This document shows, piece after piece, positions 24,196-38,600 of a stretch of DNA of 64,000 nt. Position 1 is the first letter of the stretch; each line of letters starts with the position of its first letter. A program made the position numbers and the translations under genes. This DNA is from Siphonodentalium dalli (lineage: Eukaryota > Mollusca > Scaphopoda > Gadilida > Siphonodentaliidae): contig CP136068.1 of assembly GCA_032622095.1 (NCBI GenBank), positions 130,827,989 to 130,891,988 of the forward strand. Reading direction: 5' to 3'. The notes beneath the pieces are model-generated. The model did no database searches. It saw only the letters and a list, made by a program, of their open reading frames with translations, and was not told the DNA's origin.

Positions 24196-24370
24196 TGGTA
24201 TCCTCGCAGTTCAGACTGAATCCCTTTTCCATATATACCTTCGCCTGTCGTTAAACCGCGTCTATCTATAATCGCCGGCCTAAGTCGATTGCTAAGTGCA
24301 CATACTACGGTAGATCGGGAGAGTTGATGAGCACATAGTTCCTGCTACCGGTATTTACAAACTTATCGGT

Positions 24371-24455
24371 ATGGCCAACCAAACGTCTGCAGACACCGCA
24401 GCGGAAAGTAAACCCGGACTCTGTCGCCTCGATGGAAAAGTTGCGCTAATAACAG
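24371..24455 (+). CDS. SDR exon 1 (residues 1-28 plus one base)
   Basis: ATG begins MANQTSADTAAESKPG, a short hydrophilic N-terminus, then LCRLDGKVALIT, the first beta strand leading to the cofactor loop. Donor GTACGT at 24456. Phase 1. Confidence 0.85.
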
Positions 24456-27400
24456 GTACGTTCTAATCAAATAGAGAAAGTTTTAGAAACCCGCTGTATT
24501 TAATTATTCCGTCATGTTAAATTCCAAGTGCTCAGCGTACACCTGCAACTACCGCAACACGCTGTAGTTCGCAAACAGTAAGGCGGGACATATTTAATTA
24601 TGTTCTCAGTCTGAGGGCATGCAGGCGCTCAGTTTGACGGGCAGCTGAAGTGGTATGCTTGAATTCAGTTAATGTCCATGATTGGTTAAATTTAGTATAA
24701 AATGAGTTGTTTCGAAGCTCAATCAGAATGTGTGCCTGTCTGACCCAGTCATTTGTGTAATATGAGATGTTTGTGAAATGACATTTAAAATACAGCTGCA
24801 TGTAGCTTATCTCTAAACGGGCAACCCTATAGAAACCGCTTGCAACAGCCATGTTCTCTAACCAGGACTAATGAACTGCCGAATACCACCCCGTGTACGT
24901 GGTATCGCCAAACCCGAGGGTATCACCAAACCAGACCATGCGGTTTTGATAAATCAACATATCTTTCCTCAGATGAATCTATATGTCTCCCAGTTAAATG
25001 GTGATATCCACTATTCAAAATATATTAGCACTATATATAAAAGAATATGATCTGTCTGTCATGTATGCGAAGCCCACACAGGGCCAGAGGCTGCTAACGC
25101 ACAAAGGGAGCCTGTTTCAGATGGTAATTTTACAAAGGAAGCAAACAGTAAACTGCTATGTAACCCTGGGTATACAAAGGATAGAATATAAAATATAAAT
25201 AATATAGACGTGGAGACTTCAGATAACGTACACATGCAGCAGCATCATGATATGCTGTACCATCATCTTCATCGTCAATATCATCTTCATCATCATCACC
25301 ATCATCATCAGCATCATCACCATCATCACCATCACGTCGTCGTCAGTTAAGTCATCGGCGTCGTTGTCGTCAACATCATAAATATCAGTATTCGATCAGC
25401 ATCTTCGTCGTTCTCGTATTAATCATCGCCGTCATCCTTATGACTTTTGTTATCTCTATACTCTATCTTCGTCGTCAACCTCATCGTTATCATATCATTA
25501 TCATCTTCATCGTCGCAAAACGTCGTCGTCGTCATTGGTCGTTGTCAATTTAGTCATCTTGATGATCGTTTTTATGGTCATCATCCTCATTTTCGTCGCC
25601 ACCATCAGCGTCATCGTTTCGATCGCCATTATAGCACTGTCGCTATACGATTACTCCACATATTAACCATTTCTGCACTAATACTCTTTGAAGAGCAGTT
25701 CCCTTAGCTCAAAAAGCGACCTGAACATTTCCCATCAATTAAGAGTATAACTCTTCCGCACTTAATTGTATTATCTGTTCATCTATCGCTCGTCTGCTGA
25801 TTTTTCCTGAATATCCATCCAAATGAATAGTAGACCATTCCAGTGCATATTTTGATAGCAGAATGGGAGAATCCATTTAGTATAGAAAGGGTCAGTCGTC
25901 GCCATCCAGCCATCCCTCTAGAAAAAGCACATAGGCTATCCAAAGCAGCCAATTCTACTAAATAAACTTACCCTTGAATCGGACTCGATGGGAAACGGGG
26001 TGCATGGTGCTCATAATTTATACACTGTCCGGCGCATCTTTTCATATGACTAAAACACATTTTAAGGGAGTATCGCATAATAAGCCTTATTTCTAAATCG
26101 CGGTCATATTGGATCCACCCAACCCCGTTCCGCACATTCAGTGCTACTGGTAAAAGTTTTGGAGGTGCATTCCGGGCCATATATGGAATTCATGAATATT
26201 CAACAGCTCCACATATTTGGAATGCACCTCCAGAACTTTGACCTGCAGCACTGAATGTGCGGAACGGGACTCGATGGATCCAATATGGCCGCGATTTAGA
26301 AATAAGACTTATCGGAAATGCATGAAGTTATTTCTTTCAGGCGGTAGTTCTGGTATAGGTGCCGGAGCTGCATATATGTTTGCCAAATTGGGCGCTAAGC
26401 TATCGTTGAGTGGACGTAACGTGGACAACTTAAACAATGTGGCTGATAAGTGCGAGAGTCTCGGAGATTTTAAGGTGCGTATGAAGATCAGACTCCCACG
26501 TGGTGCTCATACAATCATGAGCTAGACCACAGAGTTAAGAAAAAAATCAATACCAGGAGATTGTCACTCAAAATTGAAAGATGAAAATCACATCAACAAT
26601 AGAAAAAAATTAAATTAACTTTCAAGTATTTTCTCAACCCTGCAGCCGCTCCAATATTTATCAGAGTCGTCTCTCGGCTCACGCGTCGACACCAGAAAGA
26701 GTGTGCATGGAGACGCTGGGAAAGATTTTCCCCATCCTTTTGAATTGCATCGGATTCTAGCGCCGATAGCGATGCAAATGCCCCCCCCCCCCCCCCCGCG
26801 GCAACCGGCAAGAAAAATCAGTCTACAAATAAAACCGGCCGGCGAAGCAGATTAGACGGTCGGTAATGCCGTTTTATATATCTTTATGAGAATATTAACA
26901 CTTTCTGTACTAAATATATTCCCCAACTGATGCAGCATAGCGGGCTAGCACCACCAAAGTCATCCTCTGTGGACCTCATTCTGCATGGCTTCATCTGCTA
27001 TGGGAGACATAGACTCAGATTGAAGATGTACACCCATTGGGAACCTCGATTATGCAATGTGTCGTCTGACAATTTGGGGACATAGAGAGACTAAACTAAA
27101 AAAGAAAAAGAATCTATGAAGTTTCTATAACATTTGATTATAAAGACACTTTCCAGAGAAGATGAGGTCTCCAGATTGTGAATTTGGTGATGCTAGCCCG
27201 CTATGCGGAATAACGTCACTAACACACTCCCAGACAATGTGCGGAAGTGTGAAACATTATGTGACTTTAAGTCGGCAATAGGAAGCACGGATAATAACCG
27301 TAGAGAACCTTACCACTATTATTATTACTCACGCCCAGCGCAAATACATCACTGCAGATTGCGACTAGGTTGTAGTTTTCTTAATAAAGACCTGTGTGAA

Positions 27401-30400
27401 AATTTTCTCAGATCAAGTCCTCATTGTGTGTGTGGAAGTGATGAAACGGCGAATCATTTCTTATTCCACTGCCCATTATACAGTAGACAAAGAAACGAAT
27501 GTCTTTCTGGTAGTTTGGAAAGAACGACCATTGAGAGCGCACTGAACGGCACGATTTCAAATAGTCTGAGCGAAAATATTTTTACATTTAAAACAGTCCA
27601 GAAATTCATAATCATGACAGAACGCTTTTCGAGCTAACATATAAACAGATTATATGACACTGCCCAATACTAATTACATTAAGTAAATATCTAATATATG
27701 GAAATATTGAAATAGCTGATGACCGATACGACATGTGACACACAAATGTTGTATATATGCTTGTGTCTATTGCTCTTACGAACCCATTCTATGAAACCCA
27801 TACTATAATATATTAGACATGGTGTAAACATTTAGTACATGAATATACCAATTCATTACCTGTCTCCGACAACTCCACGACGGGACGCGACTCGAGTAAT
27901 GCAAGCATAATATTGCTTGCTTTGTCGCACCATTTTATATTATGTCCACCGATGATAAGGTCACTTGTGGAGACGGCATATATAAGCCATATAGGCTTAC
28001 AGCCGAATCCACTCTCATACACAAGGAACATGGTAACATGAATTACCAATATATTATATTGTATCAAATTATTATTGGGAATAAATATTATTAAACCAAC
28101 GTCACTAAATTCACCATCTGGGTACCTAATTCTGCAAATGACAGGCACACTATAATCAGGCTTGCAATAAATTATATAGCATAATATAAGCTAGTTCATT
28201 TCACTTACAGGTATTACGTTTGGTGGCAGATGTTGTCAAAGAGGATGATGTCAGAAGGCTTATAGATGATACAGTTTCACATTATGGTCAGCTAGATATT
28301 CTTGTGAGCAACTATTCACTGCAATCAGGTTTCCGTGCATGTTGCTACAATGGTCTAATGTAACATGTGTAGGTCACTCCATCGCCAGGAGCTTTCGTAT
28401 ACAGACAAATATCATCGACAATGTTATCGATATGCATTGTATGACCCACATGCGTGAGCAATTGTGGAACGTCCGAGTCACTGGGAGCGAACTGCGATGT
28501 GAGAAATTGTTCGCTTCCGATAATGCTGTGGTATTTCAGAGCCGAAAAATAGCAAATAAGGTCAACAAAAGATACAATAATGGTGAGTTCATGGATATAA
28601 AACAGTTCTCCTTATAGGAGTTTTTATATTATATGGTATTAGGCATCAATGCTTCTGATAAATGTGTTTTGAGACAAACTTCACAGTTAATTATCCCAAA
28701 AAAGCAGTTTATCACCAATCGGTCGACGACTGGTGCGCAGTGAGTGCCATAAATCGGAAAACTTATCTTCATCGAGTTTGATTATCGGGCATTATGGTGA
28801 CACCAAATAACCTGCTCAGTTGGGCTTGTATCACAATTAAGTGCGTGTTTTGTGAAGCACGTATACGCCACGGTTCGCTCAAATCAAACGCTACTGTTCG
28901 AGGTACCAAATTTTGATAGGCTACGGTTCCTACCTTGGGAAAACAGTTGGCTTGTTTTGGACTTTTGGAATCATTTTCCAATGTGTTGGCAATGCAATGG
29001 ATCTCTATTGTTACCCGATTCGCATGTTCTTAAAAGTTTCTTTCGTTTTTGTCTTCCATAAATTCAGATGTTATCACTGCCGTGAGCTTAGGGAGAGTGC
29101 TGAAGATGTGATAATACATGCAAAAGAAAAACACACGAAAAATGAGTTAATAGTCCTAGTTTCAGACACACTGGATTAGTTCGGGCGTGGACAGTAACGT
29201 GCTGTACACTTCGATGTAAATCTCTCCGATCTCTGTGACAACTATTCTCGTTTAACGAGCATGCAATGGAAATAATGCCGTCGGACATAAAAGAAAATTC
29301 GCCTGGTGGCGATAGGTCCAGTCCTCGACTGAAAGTGAATCGGAGTGACACACCAACAAATATGCAATATGTTCCCCGTGAATCAGGGGGGGGGGTCGGA
29401 AAACAATTACAGGATACAAGGACCGGTGGGTGGGTGTCCCCGAGCCCGGAATGCACATTTTTTCTGATGTCATGCAATTTTTTTCCAAAATCATTTCTAA
29501 GACAAATTACAGTTTCAAAATGAATTGAAACAATCAGATTCATATAGTAGTACATGTTATAGCCTTATACAAGTGAGGGGGGGCTCTATATTTTAATTTG
29601 TTGTCCACAAATTCTCCCTTTAACAGTTGAAACCATGGGGTGGGTCCGGTTTTGGTCGAGGAAAAAAAGTGCAATGAAAATAAAATCCATTCTCATCGTT
29701 TCTCATAGTTTATCATGGTTTTTTTAAACTTATTATACATAGAGGATACATGCGTGTTTTGAGTGAATACCGGAAGTATGTCATGAGTGGTCACAGTGAG
29801 ATATAACATATAAAACTGTATACAACTGCATACAACATAAATAATGTAACATCAATACAACAAAATACATAAATAGTAACTAACATAGAAATTCATATTG
29901 CAGTTCTTGGTTCCCTCATTCCTTGAAATCCCACTGGAAACCCTAGTACTTTTAAATAAATACCGGTAAAGTAAGACCCATTCATTAGATTGATTTGCTG
30001 TCAAAAAGACCAAAAAAAAGCTCGAAGTAAATGGTCGATGTCGATACATGACTACAGTGACTTAAGTGAAGTTAAGTCACATAATAACGTGTTGTTCACT
30101 GATTGGAGCATTAAAAGGCTCCAGATTCAATCTCAGATCATCTAATTTTTTTAATTTCCCGGGGGAGGCCCCCTGACCCCTCCCGTACTCGCCCCCTCAG
30201 GCCTTCGGGAGATGCCTTCGGCATCTGCTGCTGGGATACTACTCGCCTCGACATTTTGTAGGAGAGCTACTCGCCACTCGCCTAGAATGATTTTAAGGGG
30301 AGCTCCTCATTGCTCACTAGTGATTTCACCACATGGAGAGGACTGGAACTGTGTTTATTTATATAGGAGATATAACACAGTAGCAATGTTATATTTATTG

Positions 30401-32533
30401 CCTCCGAAACATGCCGAGCCGAGCTGGCCCTTAGAACATGCTTGGGACTATACAACACACCAGGTGCCTATTTTAAGAAGCAAATAATGTTTTTGAGACG
30501 GTGCAATTTTTTTTGGATTGGGTGGGATTCGAACCCCGGCCCATGACGGCGAGCACGCCTTGCGACTCAAAGTCCGATGTCAATACCACACGGCCAGAAG
30601 CTCAAATGGCCACTGTACTATGCTCTATCTCATATATATATATACTATAGAGACCTTAACATGTGCATATACATGTAGTTTCATAAGTGCGACGTCAGAA
30701 TACAGCGGCCATTTGAGCTTCCTTTTTTGGGGTTGCTTCGGTGGCCATGTGTAGAGCCCGAAGCCGACATCGCATGCCGCCGCCAGCCATATTGGCCACA
30801 AGCCGCCGCCAGCCATATTATCTCCAACGCCAGCCACATGAAAACATCTCCGCCGCCGGAATTGTAAAATGGCTGAGCCATGGCATGGACTTATATGTTA
30901 AGGACAACTGTACTGCGAATCACAAATAACTAAACCGCATTGCCTAATATTGGCATTCTCGTATGGACACGGCATGGTCGTTACACTTTCAGAACACCCG
31001 GGGCCTCTCATTGTGCATGGAATAGACTATTCAAATGCATGCTTCCATATAACGGAGTGGGAGCATCCATTCAGTATTGAACGGGTTTAAAGTATAAATT
31101 GTTTATTTCGACACGACTCAGTCTCAGACATCGCTGACATTTGTCAATATATGCACATAACCCATAGAAGAGAATAGAAAATAGTTTGAAATATTATATA
31201 TCAATACTATCGGATTCAGCATCAAATGATGAATGCATATATCGCAAGATGCCAGTGATGATATAGCCGTCTGAAGTCGACAGAAGTCCCAATGTAACTT
31301 ATACCGATTATATAGATGGAAACTACATATAATTAGCTATCCCTGCCAGTCCTTTACTGACTCCTTCATGTACTTCGCCATAATGGAAAAGCCCAAAACC
31401 AAAAGAATGCACGTGGTCTGGACTTCTACGGGTTCACAACAAACGCCAAAACTAGCGGGTGTCTTTAACCGGGGATTAGGACAATTTCTGAAACGAAATA
31501 CGCTGAATGATAACGTCTCAGCCGGCTGAGCTGCCATATTTCGTCAGCCACGAATGTCGCGACTGAACCGGCTTAGCTAGATAACCAGCCACGAAAATTG
31601 GTTGCAGTCGTGAAAACTAGTTGTCGTGGCTTCGGGTCTAGCCGTGTGGTATTGACGTCGGACTTTGAGTCGCAAGGCGCGCTCGCCATCATGGGCTGCG
31701 GTTCGAATCCCACCCAATCAAGTAGATGTAGCCTGCACATAATCCTCAGCACATTGAGGGCGATGGAGTATCAAGTAGATGTGCAATCCCAAAATAATTT
31801 GTACTGTCTCAAAAATCAAATTTGTGTTTATTTAATCAAATTGTTGGTGTTTTTACCTTACACATGCACATATTTTAACCTATTGCTAATAAGGGACACA
31901 ACTATCCTGTTAAAATGGGTATTTTACCTTTATAACCATAAATATTTGGGGTTTTAAAGGTTTTGTCACTAGTTTTGTTGGCATATTTTTCAGTCATGTG
32001 CTTTGTTTGTTTATTTTGTGTGGGTGTACTTGATCAGCGTTCTCTCAGTTCCGGTGCAGACACAATGAGAGACCCTTACCCTGCCAACAACACACTATTT
32101 AGTAGAATTTACAAGATTTTCATAAATTTTGGGGGTGGGTGTCCCATACCTGGGTGGAAAAAACTTACGGTCCCGGGCGGGTGTCCCAGACCTGGGTGGA
32201 AAAAACTTACGCTCCCGGGGTGGTGGGTCCCCAAAACTGAAAAACACAAAATTTCCACCTTGTATCCGTGATTTTTTTCCTGACCTCCCCCTGCGTGAAT
32301 GCACAGAAATAATATCGCTACCATCCATGCAAGCATTGAAATAAAAAAAACAGGGATTGTTATAAATAAGTCCAGAACGGTGACTTAACAGACAATGTGC
32401 CTCGTGAATTCTTTATCGATATTGGTATGTCGGAAGTTTCAGTAAGCATTAACCGAACAACTGTCATACGCCGGGGATAATTTCATTTTACGTTGTCATC
32501 ATAATTCCATACAGATGAACTTAATTACAAAGG

Positions 32534-32608
<75 letters not shown>

Positions 32609-35600
32609 ATGGAGTAAGACTACTTTAAAGTGGTCTGACGAGCGATGATATATTTGTACGGTCCTCTTTGAATTATGATAGAAATTGCGATTGCTATCTA
32701 GGCCCCCTTCTGCAGAAGGTATTATCGAAATTGATAGGCCTAAGATTAGAATAATTAATTTTCGTAATCGAAAAAACGTGCTCAGAACAGTCACAAGAGA
32801 GCGAAATTCGAAGTTCATATTCACGCGGAACCGTAGCGAAAATATCGGAAGCGAACAGAGAGAGTAGCGTGTTTTCGGACCTGAACCGTAGCTATTTTCA
32901 TGTGGCCGTTTCTGGAGTTAGACAAAGCATTTATTGGAATATGCGCTTTCCTGTAGTATATTATGAGCTTTCAATATCGTGTATGTCATAAAATATTTAA
33001 TTCGATGAGAGTATAAACATTTATTTGCATGTACATTTTACATGAAAAACCAATGGGTAAACAGTCAAGACTTAATGTTCCAGATTCAGTGCGCTCTCCG
33101 AGTATACGTTTGTTCTATAATTGAAGTATTACCTTCATTAGTCATCAACGTCCGGTATGGCGTCCTGCATCGTGTTGATACTCTTCAAAAAATGGCAGAC
33201 GAAAACTTGATTATCGGAACTGCACAGGAGCTTCTTGGGCCCTGCGAGAGTTTGGTACCACTTTTCCTATTGATCGCAAATCTTCTCGAGTGGATTTGAT
33301 AAAGATATTCTCTTGAGTAGAGTTCAATCTGGATGGCAGTGTCTTCTTCCCAGTCAATACTGGCATCGGGAATGTATGTGGGTGGCTGTGGTCTAGAAGC
33401 AGCTGGGTAGAGTGTGCCGGGTTATGGAGAAGTAGCGCAGAGTCAATTTTGGGAAGTAATGATTGAAGTCTGATCCACAGTTTATAACGCTCCTTTTCAT
33501 ATGTATAGGACAGGTAGCAATGACGTGTTATTATCTGTCTTCTGTTGCAAGATGACAGGTGGGGCATGTTGGTGGGGCATGTGGGATGCCTATAATGCTG
33601 TAATTTAACTGCTGTTGAAGAACTCCTCTTGGGTATACGTTCTATTATTATGACGCAAAATATTGTCTTGAGTACTGTCAAGTTTATTGTAATGTGTTGT
33701 AGCAAGTTCCATTGCACCCAACCCGTGTACAATACGTGGAACAACGTATATTTTCCATAGCTGATCCTTGACTGCCTGTGTGACGCCCGTTCTTCCATGC
33801 AATCCTGATCCCAGTACGACGCCCAAGTGCAATCCGTCGATATCTAGTGTGCGCTTCAGGTCTCTCAAGATTCCAAGGTGTTTAGTCTGGGGAGGCTGGG
33901 GAATTTCTTATCCAAAGATGAGGAGGTCTTCTGTGAGTTTTGCGTTATAGACCAGGCAGTTGCTCTTAGAAGCGTTGATTTTATATATGTTTTTGGTTGA
34001 GAAATCCTCTCCTGTCGCGAATTGGTGATGAGCTTCAATCAAAGAGTGGGACATTAGTGCAATGTCATTTTATATTTCCGATCATCGCGCCATTAAAATT
34101 GGATTCGAGATTTAGAAGAAGTTGGTTGTTGAATCTTTTGTAGTGTGGAGAGGAAAGGATGCCTCTCTGGCGGACTCCTTAATTTATGTCGAAGGGGTCG
34201 GAGATATGGTTTCGCCATCTGACTCTGGATGTCATATCTGTGTATAGGTTACGTAGTAAGATCCAATCTGATCCATCGATTCCATCGAGGTGCAATCTTA
34301 TGAGAAGTATGTTGTGGTCGACGACATCGAAGGCTTTCTGTGCATCAAGTGTGATTATTATCAGCGGTTGCTTTTCGATTTAAGCTTCATTGGTGCATTC
34401 TGTGACTATCAAAGCTGAGTTTAGACAGAAGGTACCTTTGGTGAAACCAGATTGTAGGGGTGACTAATCTCTTGAGATGATTTGGTTGTGTCTTGTGTTG
34501 AAGATATGCTCGAGGATCTTGAGTATGAGTGGAGTGACAGTGATGGCTCTGTAGTATGTGGGAAGATGTGGGTCTCCTTTTTTGTAGACAGGGGTTTATC
34601 GGCAGCGAACAATTTCTCACGTCGCAGTTCGCACCCAGTGCGAATGTGGCGATCACACGTGCCATCAGTTTGAAGTTAGAAGTTTTCAAACTAAACATGT
34701 ATATTATTATTATTGTTAATGCTCGTATGCTTATATTACTGTAATTCCTTACCATGAATCATCGGCTAGTCCGACATTACCCAAAAGGGATTAAAACATT
34801 CGCAACAAATTGAGTTTTTTGTAATACTGAGATCATTAAATACTAAAACACAACATTTCGAAAAAGAAAAAAATAATACACAGAAGACCACGAGTGGGTT
34901 TGTTGATGCGGCATGATTGTAAATATTGTCGAAGGATAAAACAGAGGCGCAGCCTCGAGTTCTATCATTCGCGATGGCATATAAGTGCCATATTAACAAC
35001 TTGTTTTTATTTATACCTTGTACATTTTTCTACCAGTCATTATAACGACTTTCACAACTCGTTATAACGACTTAAAACTCGTTATAACGACTAAAAGTGG
35101 TGGTGTTTCGGAAGGCCCTAATGCACTCCGTATTCTTATACAAGGTTTGTTTAGGCATATACAGGGCTTGTTTTGTCATGTGTAATGGTGCTTTGATGTT
35201 ATAGTTCCGGTTTCATGGTTGAGGCGTACGTCATTTGACGTTAACGAGACGTACGTTCCATAAAGATTTATAAATATTGAACAGCAATAACCATGTTGCC
35301 TGAACAAGCGTGTAATAATGGGTTGTTGATATTGTACAAATAATAGCGCAGAACGATATAACCAGCGGCACATATCTTTCCGCGACGGCACTTAACAAAC
35401 CCATTATATACACACGTGTATATATTACACTGGCGCCACCCATCCTACAGAACCGTGAATATAATAAACAATAAACTTACAAGATTTATTCAGGCACATA
35501 CAGGGTTTGTTTTGTCATGCATGGTGATGATTTTACTTTATAGTTCCGTTTACATGGTTGGGGGGGGGGGTCATTTATGTCATCTGAACGTATGTTCATA

Positions 35601-38600
35601 CCGATTTGTAAACATGGAACAGTAGATAGAACAAGGGTGTAATAACATATTGTTATACACCACTTAATTGCAAGAGAGAACTTCTAATTTATGTTCTTTT
35701 GGAGTTGTGCAATCACAAAACATAATGATAGAATATTTCATAAACTATTCTTCACGTAAATCAAATTTCGTCTTGTGTTACAACGGTACCAGCTGTTGAT
35801 CGTATCCAAACAATTTAAGTATAATAAGACACATACACTCTGGACTTGTGGAGTCATGAAATTTCATCGAATAAACGATAAACTCTAGTTAACCATGAAG
35901 ATTGCCGGTGGACTTTATAATGGGATATATTAGGATGTGCGATAAATTTCACATCTATAATTATGTTGGTAGATCATTATTATAATTATACACAATCAAT
36001 CTACTTCCAGGTTAACAGTGCTGGTATAGCTGAGCTGTGTAATATAGAAAATGCGACACTAGAAAAATATGATAATGTGATGGATGTTAATTGCAGGTTA
36101 GTCTCAGTATTGAGTAGCCATGTAAAACCAACAAATATCGAAGCGGATATCTTCATTTTGAACTTGGTGTTCAAATGACAAATGATGCAGCAGTTGATCA
36201 GGAATGGGGTCATTGTAATTTGTAATTGTAATTGAATGCTATTAATTACTTTTTCAACTTACTATCCCTTCAAATGAAATATTAAAGAATTAACCTAAGT
36301 AACTACCCGTTAAGTTAACGGTCGAGTATATTGTACAGTTATCAATTAAAGTTTACCGCAAATAAACATTCTATAATCAGAATAAATAATGGAATCATAA
36401 TATATCGATACAATCAAACACAAGGGGATGTCTGGAAAAACATTGCAGATATGAGGCCCAAAAATATTTTGCTTGTGACTAGTCTATCAGTTTTACGTTG
36501 ATAATTTTTGCTAGGCTCACAAATATTTTTAACGTGTTTTGAAAGTCGATATAGCCCATGCTGCTGTTAATGAGTCCATATATCCGAACTTATAAATGTC
36601 AGGAATAGTAGATGGCTGTGTTATGGTGTTAAATCAGTCAGGGTATCTTTAATCGTGTTAATGTGATGCTAGGTCCATGTACCACATAATGAACGTCGGT
36701 GTACCTCACCTCATCAATACGAAGGGATCCATTGTTAATGTGTCCAGTGTAAATGGCATGAGATCGGTGAGTGAACAGCATCTTCTATATTTACACTGAC
36801 ATGAGGTGGACTAACTGTTGCTCTCCTGAATGATGACCTGATGCATATGGGTCACAACATGAGATGAACACTATCAACACAAGGCTATTATGCTGAAAAT
36901 GAATCCTTCAAAACTGGGGAAAACTTCACAAGTTTGGAAATACTGGATACAAATACATATTTGGTATTTAATAGGTGTGAGAAATTGCAAAAATTTAGGT
37001 ACACAATACTCATAGGGGCAATTTCACATTCATATAAACGGTGGCATTTTTAGAAGCTAAATATTTAATTATTGCAACAATCTATGGATCAAGCTGTGTT
37101 CCAACTGTCTTGTTTAGTTAACACATGATCAGTAAATTCAGTCAATGAAATTCTGTCAAATATTATTCGAATTATCATCTGGACAGCAAAATAATAAGCA
37201 AATTCTAAGTCAACTAGGACCATACCTAGCACCATATTGCAACTCGACATATATTGTGAGTAAGCCATATATACCAAGTTAAAAAACAATTGAATAAGGC
37301 CAATATAAAACAATTGCTCAATTTACATCCCCTCCCAGACCTATTTTAAGTCCCATCCTCATTTTTTTTATTTGGATCGAGCAATGTATTTATGAATTTT
37401 ATGTTGGCCTAAGTAAAACTAATGATCAGCCAGAAACCTAAATATTCGGCAAATTATAAGTTAACAATGACCATAACTCCGGTAATAATTGGTGGACCAA
37501 ACCCAAATTCGAGCTGTATACTCATGTGGGCAATCCATATACCAAATTTGAATACAATCAGATAACTATAAATACAGTTATGATCTGTATGAGGACACAC
37601 ACTGACATAGGCACTTGGTTGATTAGTAGCCAAAAAAGAGGTTGGGTATATTATACATCAATGATAAGAGTGTCTTGGTTTCCTTCAGTTTGCAGGATTG
37701 CTTCCATACTGCATCTCGAAGAGTGCAGTGGATCAGCTTACAAGGTGTTCCGCTCTGGGTACGTGTATAATAATTAGAGCATACAATTTGCAACATAACA
37801 GGCTATTCATGTAGCTTGTAATGTGTTGTGGAGATATACCGTTAATTAGAACTTACGAAAACGGGTGCGTACTGTGGAAATTGCTATATACCTCACTATA
37901 CACAAGCCTTGAAATAAAGTGTCTGCCATTTGCAGCATGAGGTCCACAGAGAGTGAATTTAGTGACGCTATCCCGCACAGCGGGCTAGCATCACTAAATT
38001 CACCCTTGGGGACCTAATTTGGCTTAGGCCTCATTTTCTGGGAAGTATCTATAGTCTCAAATTAACATTGTTTTTAGTTACTTTTCCCTTATGTTGTGAC
38101 TAATGGGTAAAGGCACAGTGGCGGTGACTAATTGGTGAACATCACCAAATGCAACTGGGGAACTTCAATCTGATCCCAGGTCTCCCATAGCAGTTCAGAC
38201 CGCAGAAGAATGAGGTTCCCAGATTCGGTGACACTAGCCTGCTGTGTGGGATGGTGTCACTGAATTCACCCTCTGTGGGACCCATTCTGCAAATGACAGA
38301 CACACTATTTGAATGCTTGAACATACATGGATATTTTCCTGTGATCGATATAGAGTTATAGTCTGATGATGATGATGAAGTTCAACATTGAAGTTTTTTA
38401 ATCTGAAGCTCTCCAGTATCCTGAAACTTTATGAAAGATGATATGATTCTCTGATACTGATGATGAAACTATGATACATTTATGTCATATTATATCTTTT
38501 TTCCACTTTCACAGAACTGGCAGCTAAGGGTGTGAGAGTAAACAGTGTTAAGTAAGTATTCAGTAACAATGAACAGTTCTTTGTCTATTAATTATAGTCT

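Larger units (their letters stand above)
28304..36010. other. SDR intron 3, 7.7 kb, repeat-filled
   Basis: Begins GTGAGC and ends CTACTTCCAG. It carries a C2H2-like ORF remnant, two tRNA-derived SINE copies in opposite orientation, a TA microsatellite, an antisense LINE and local duplications, each listed separately. Nothing else coding was seen. Confidence 0.7.

Noticed and set aside
29088-29555. Minus-strand ORF of 155 codons
   Set aside because: Antisense to the C2H2-like fragment and crossing a homopolymer run; no motif.
31634-31730. Genuine tRNA gene
   Set aside because: A and B boxes are present, but the acceptor and anticodon stems do not pair. A reversed relative lies 1 kb away, so a SINE head fits better.
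37689-37696. Alternative exon 6 acceptor at the second AG (TTTGCAG)
   Set aside because: It would shift the frame relative to exon 5 and lose the FAG residues preceding the active-site block.
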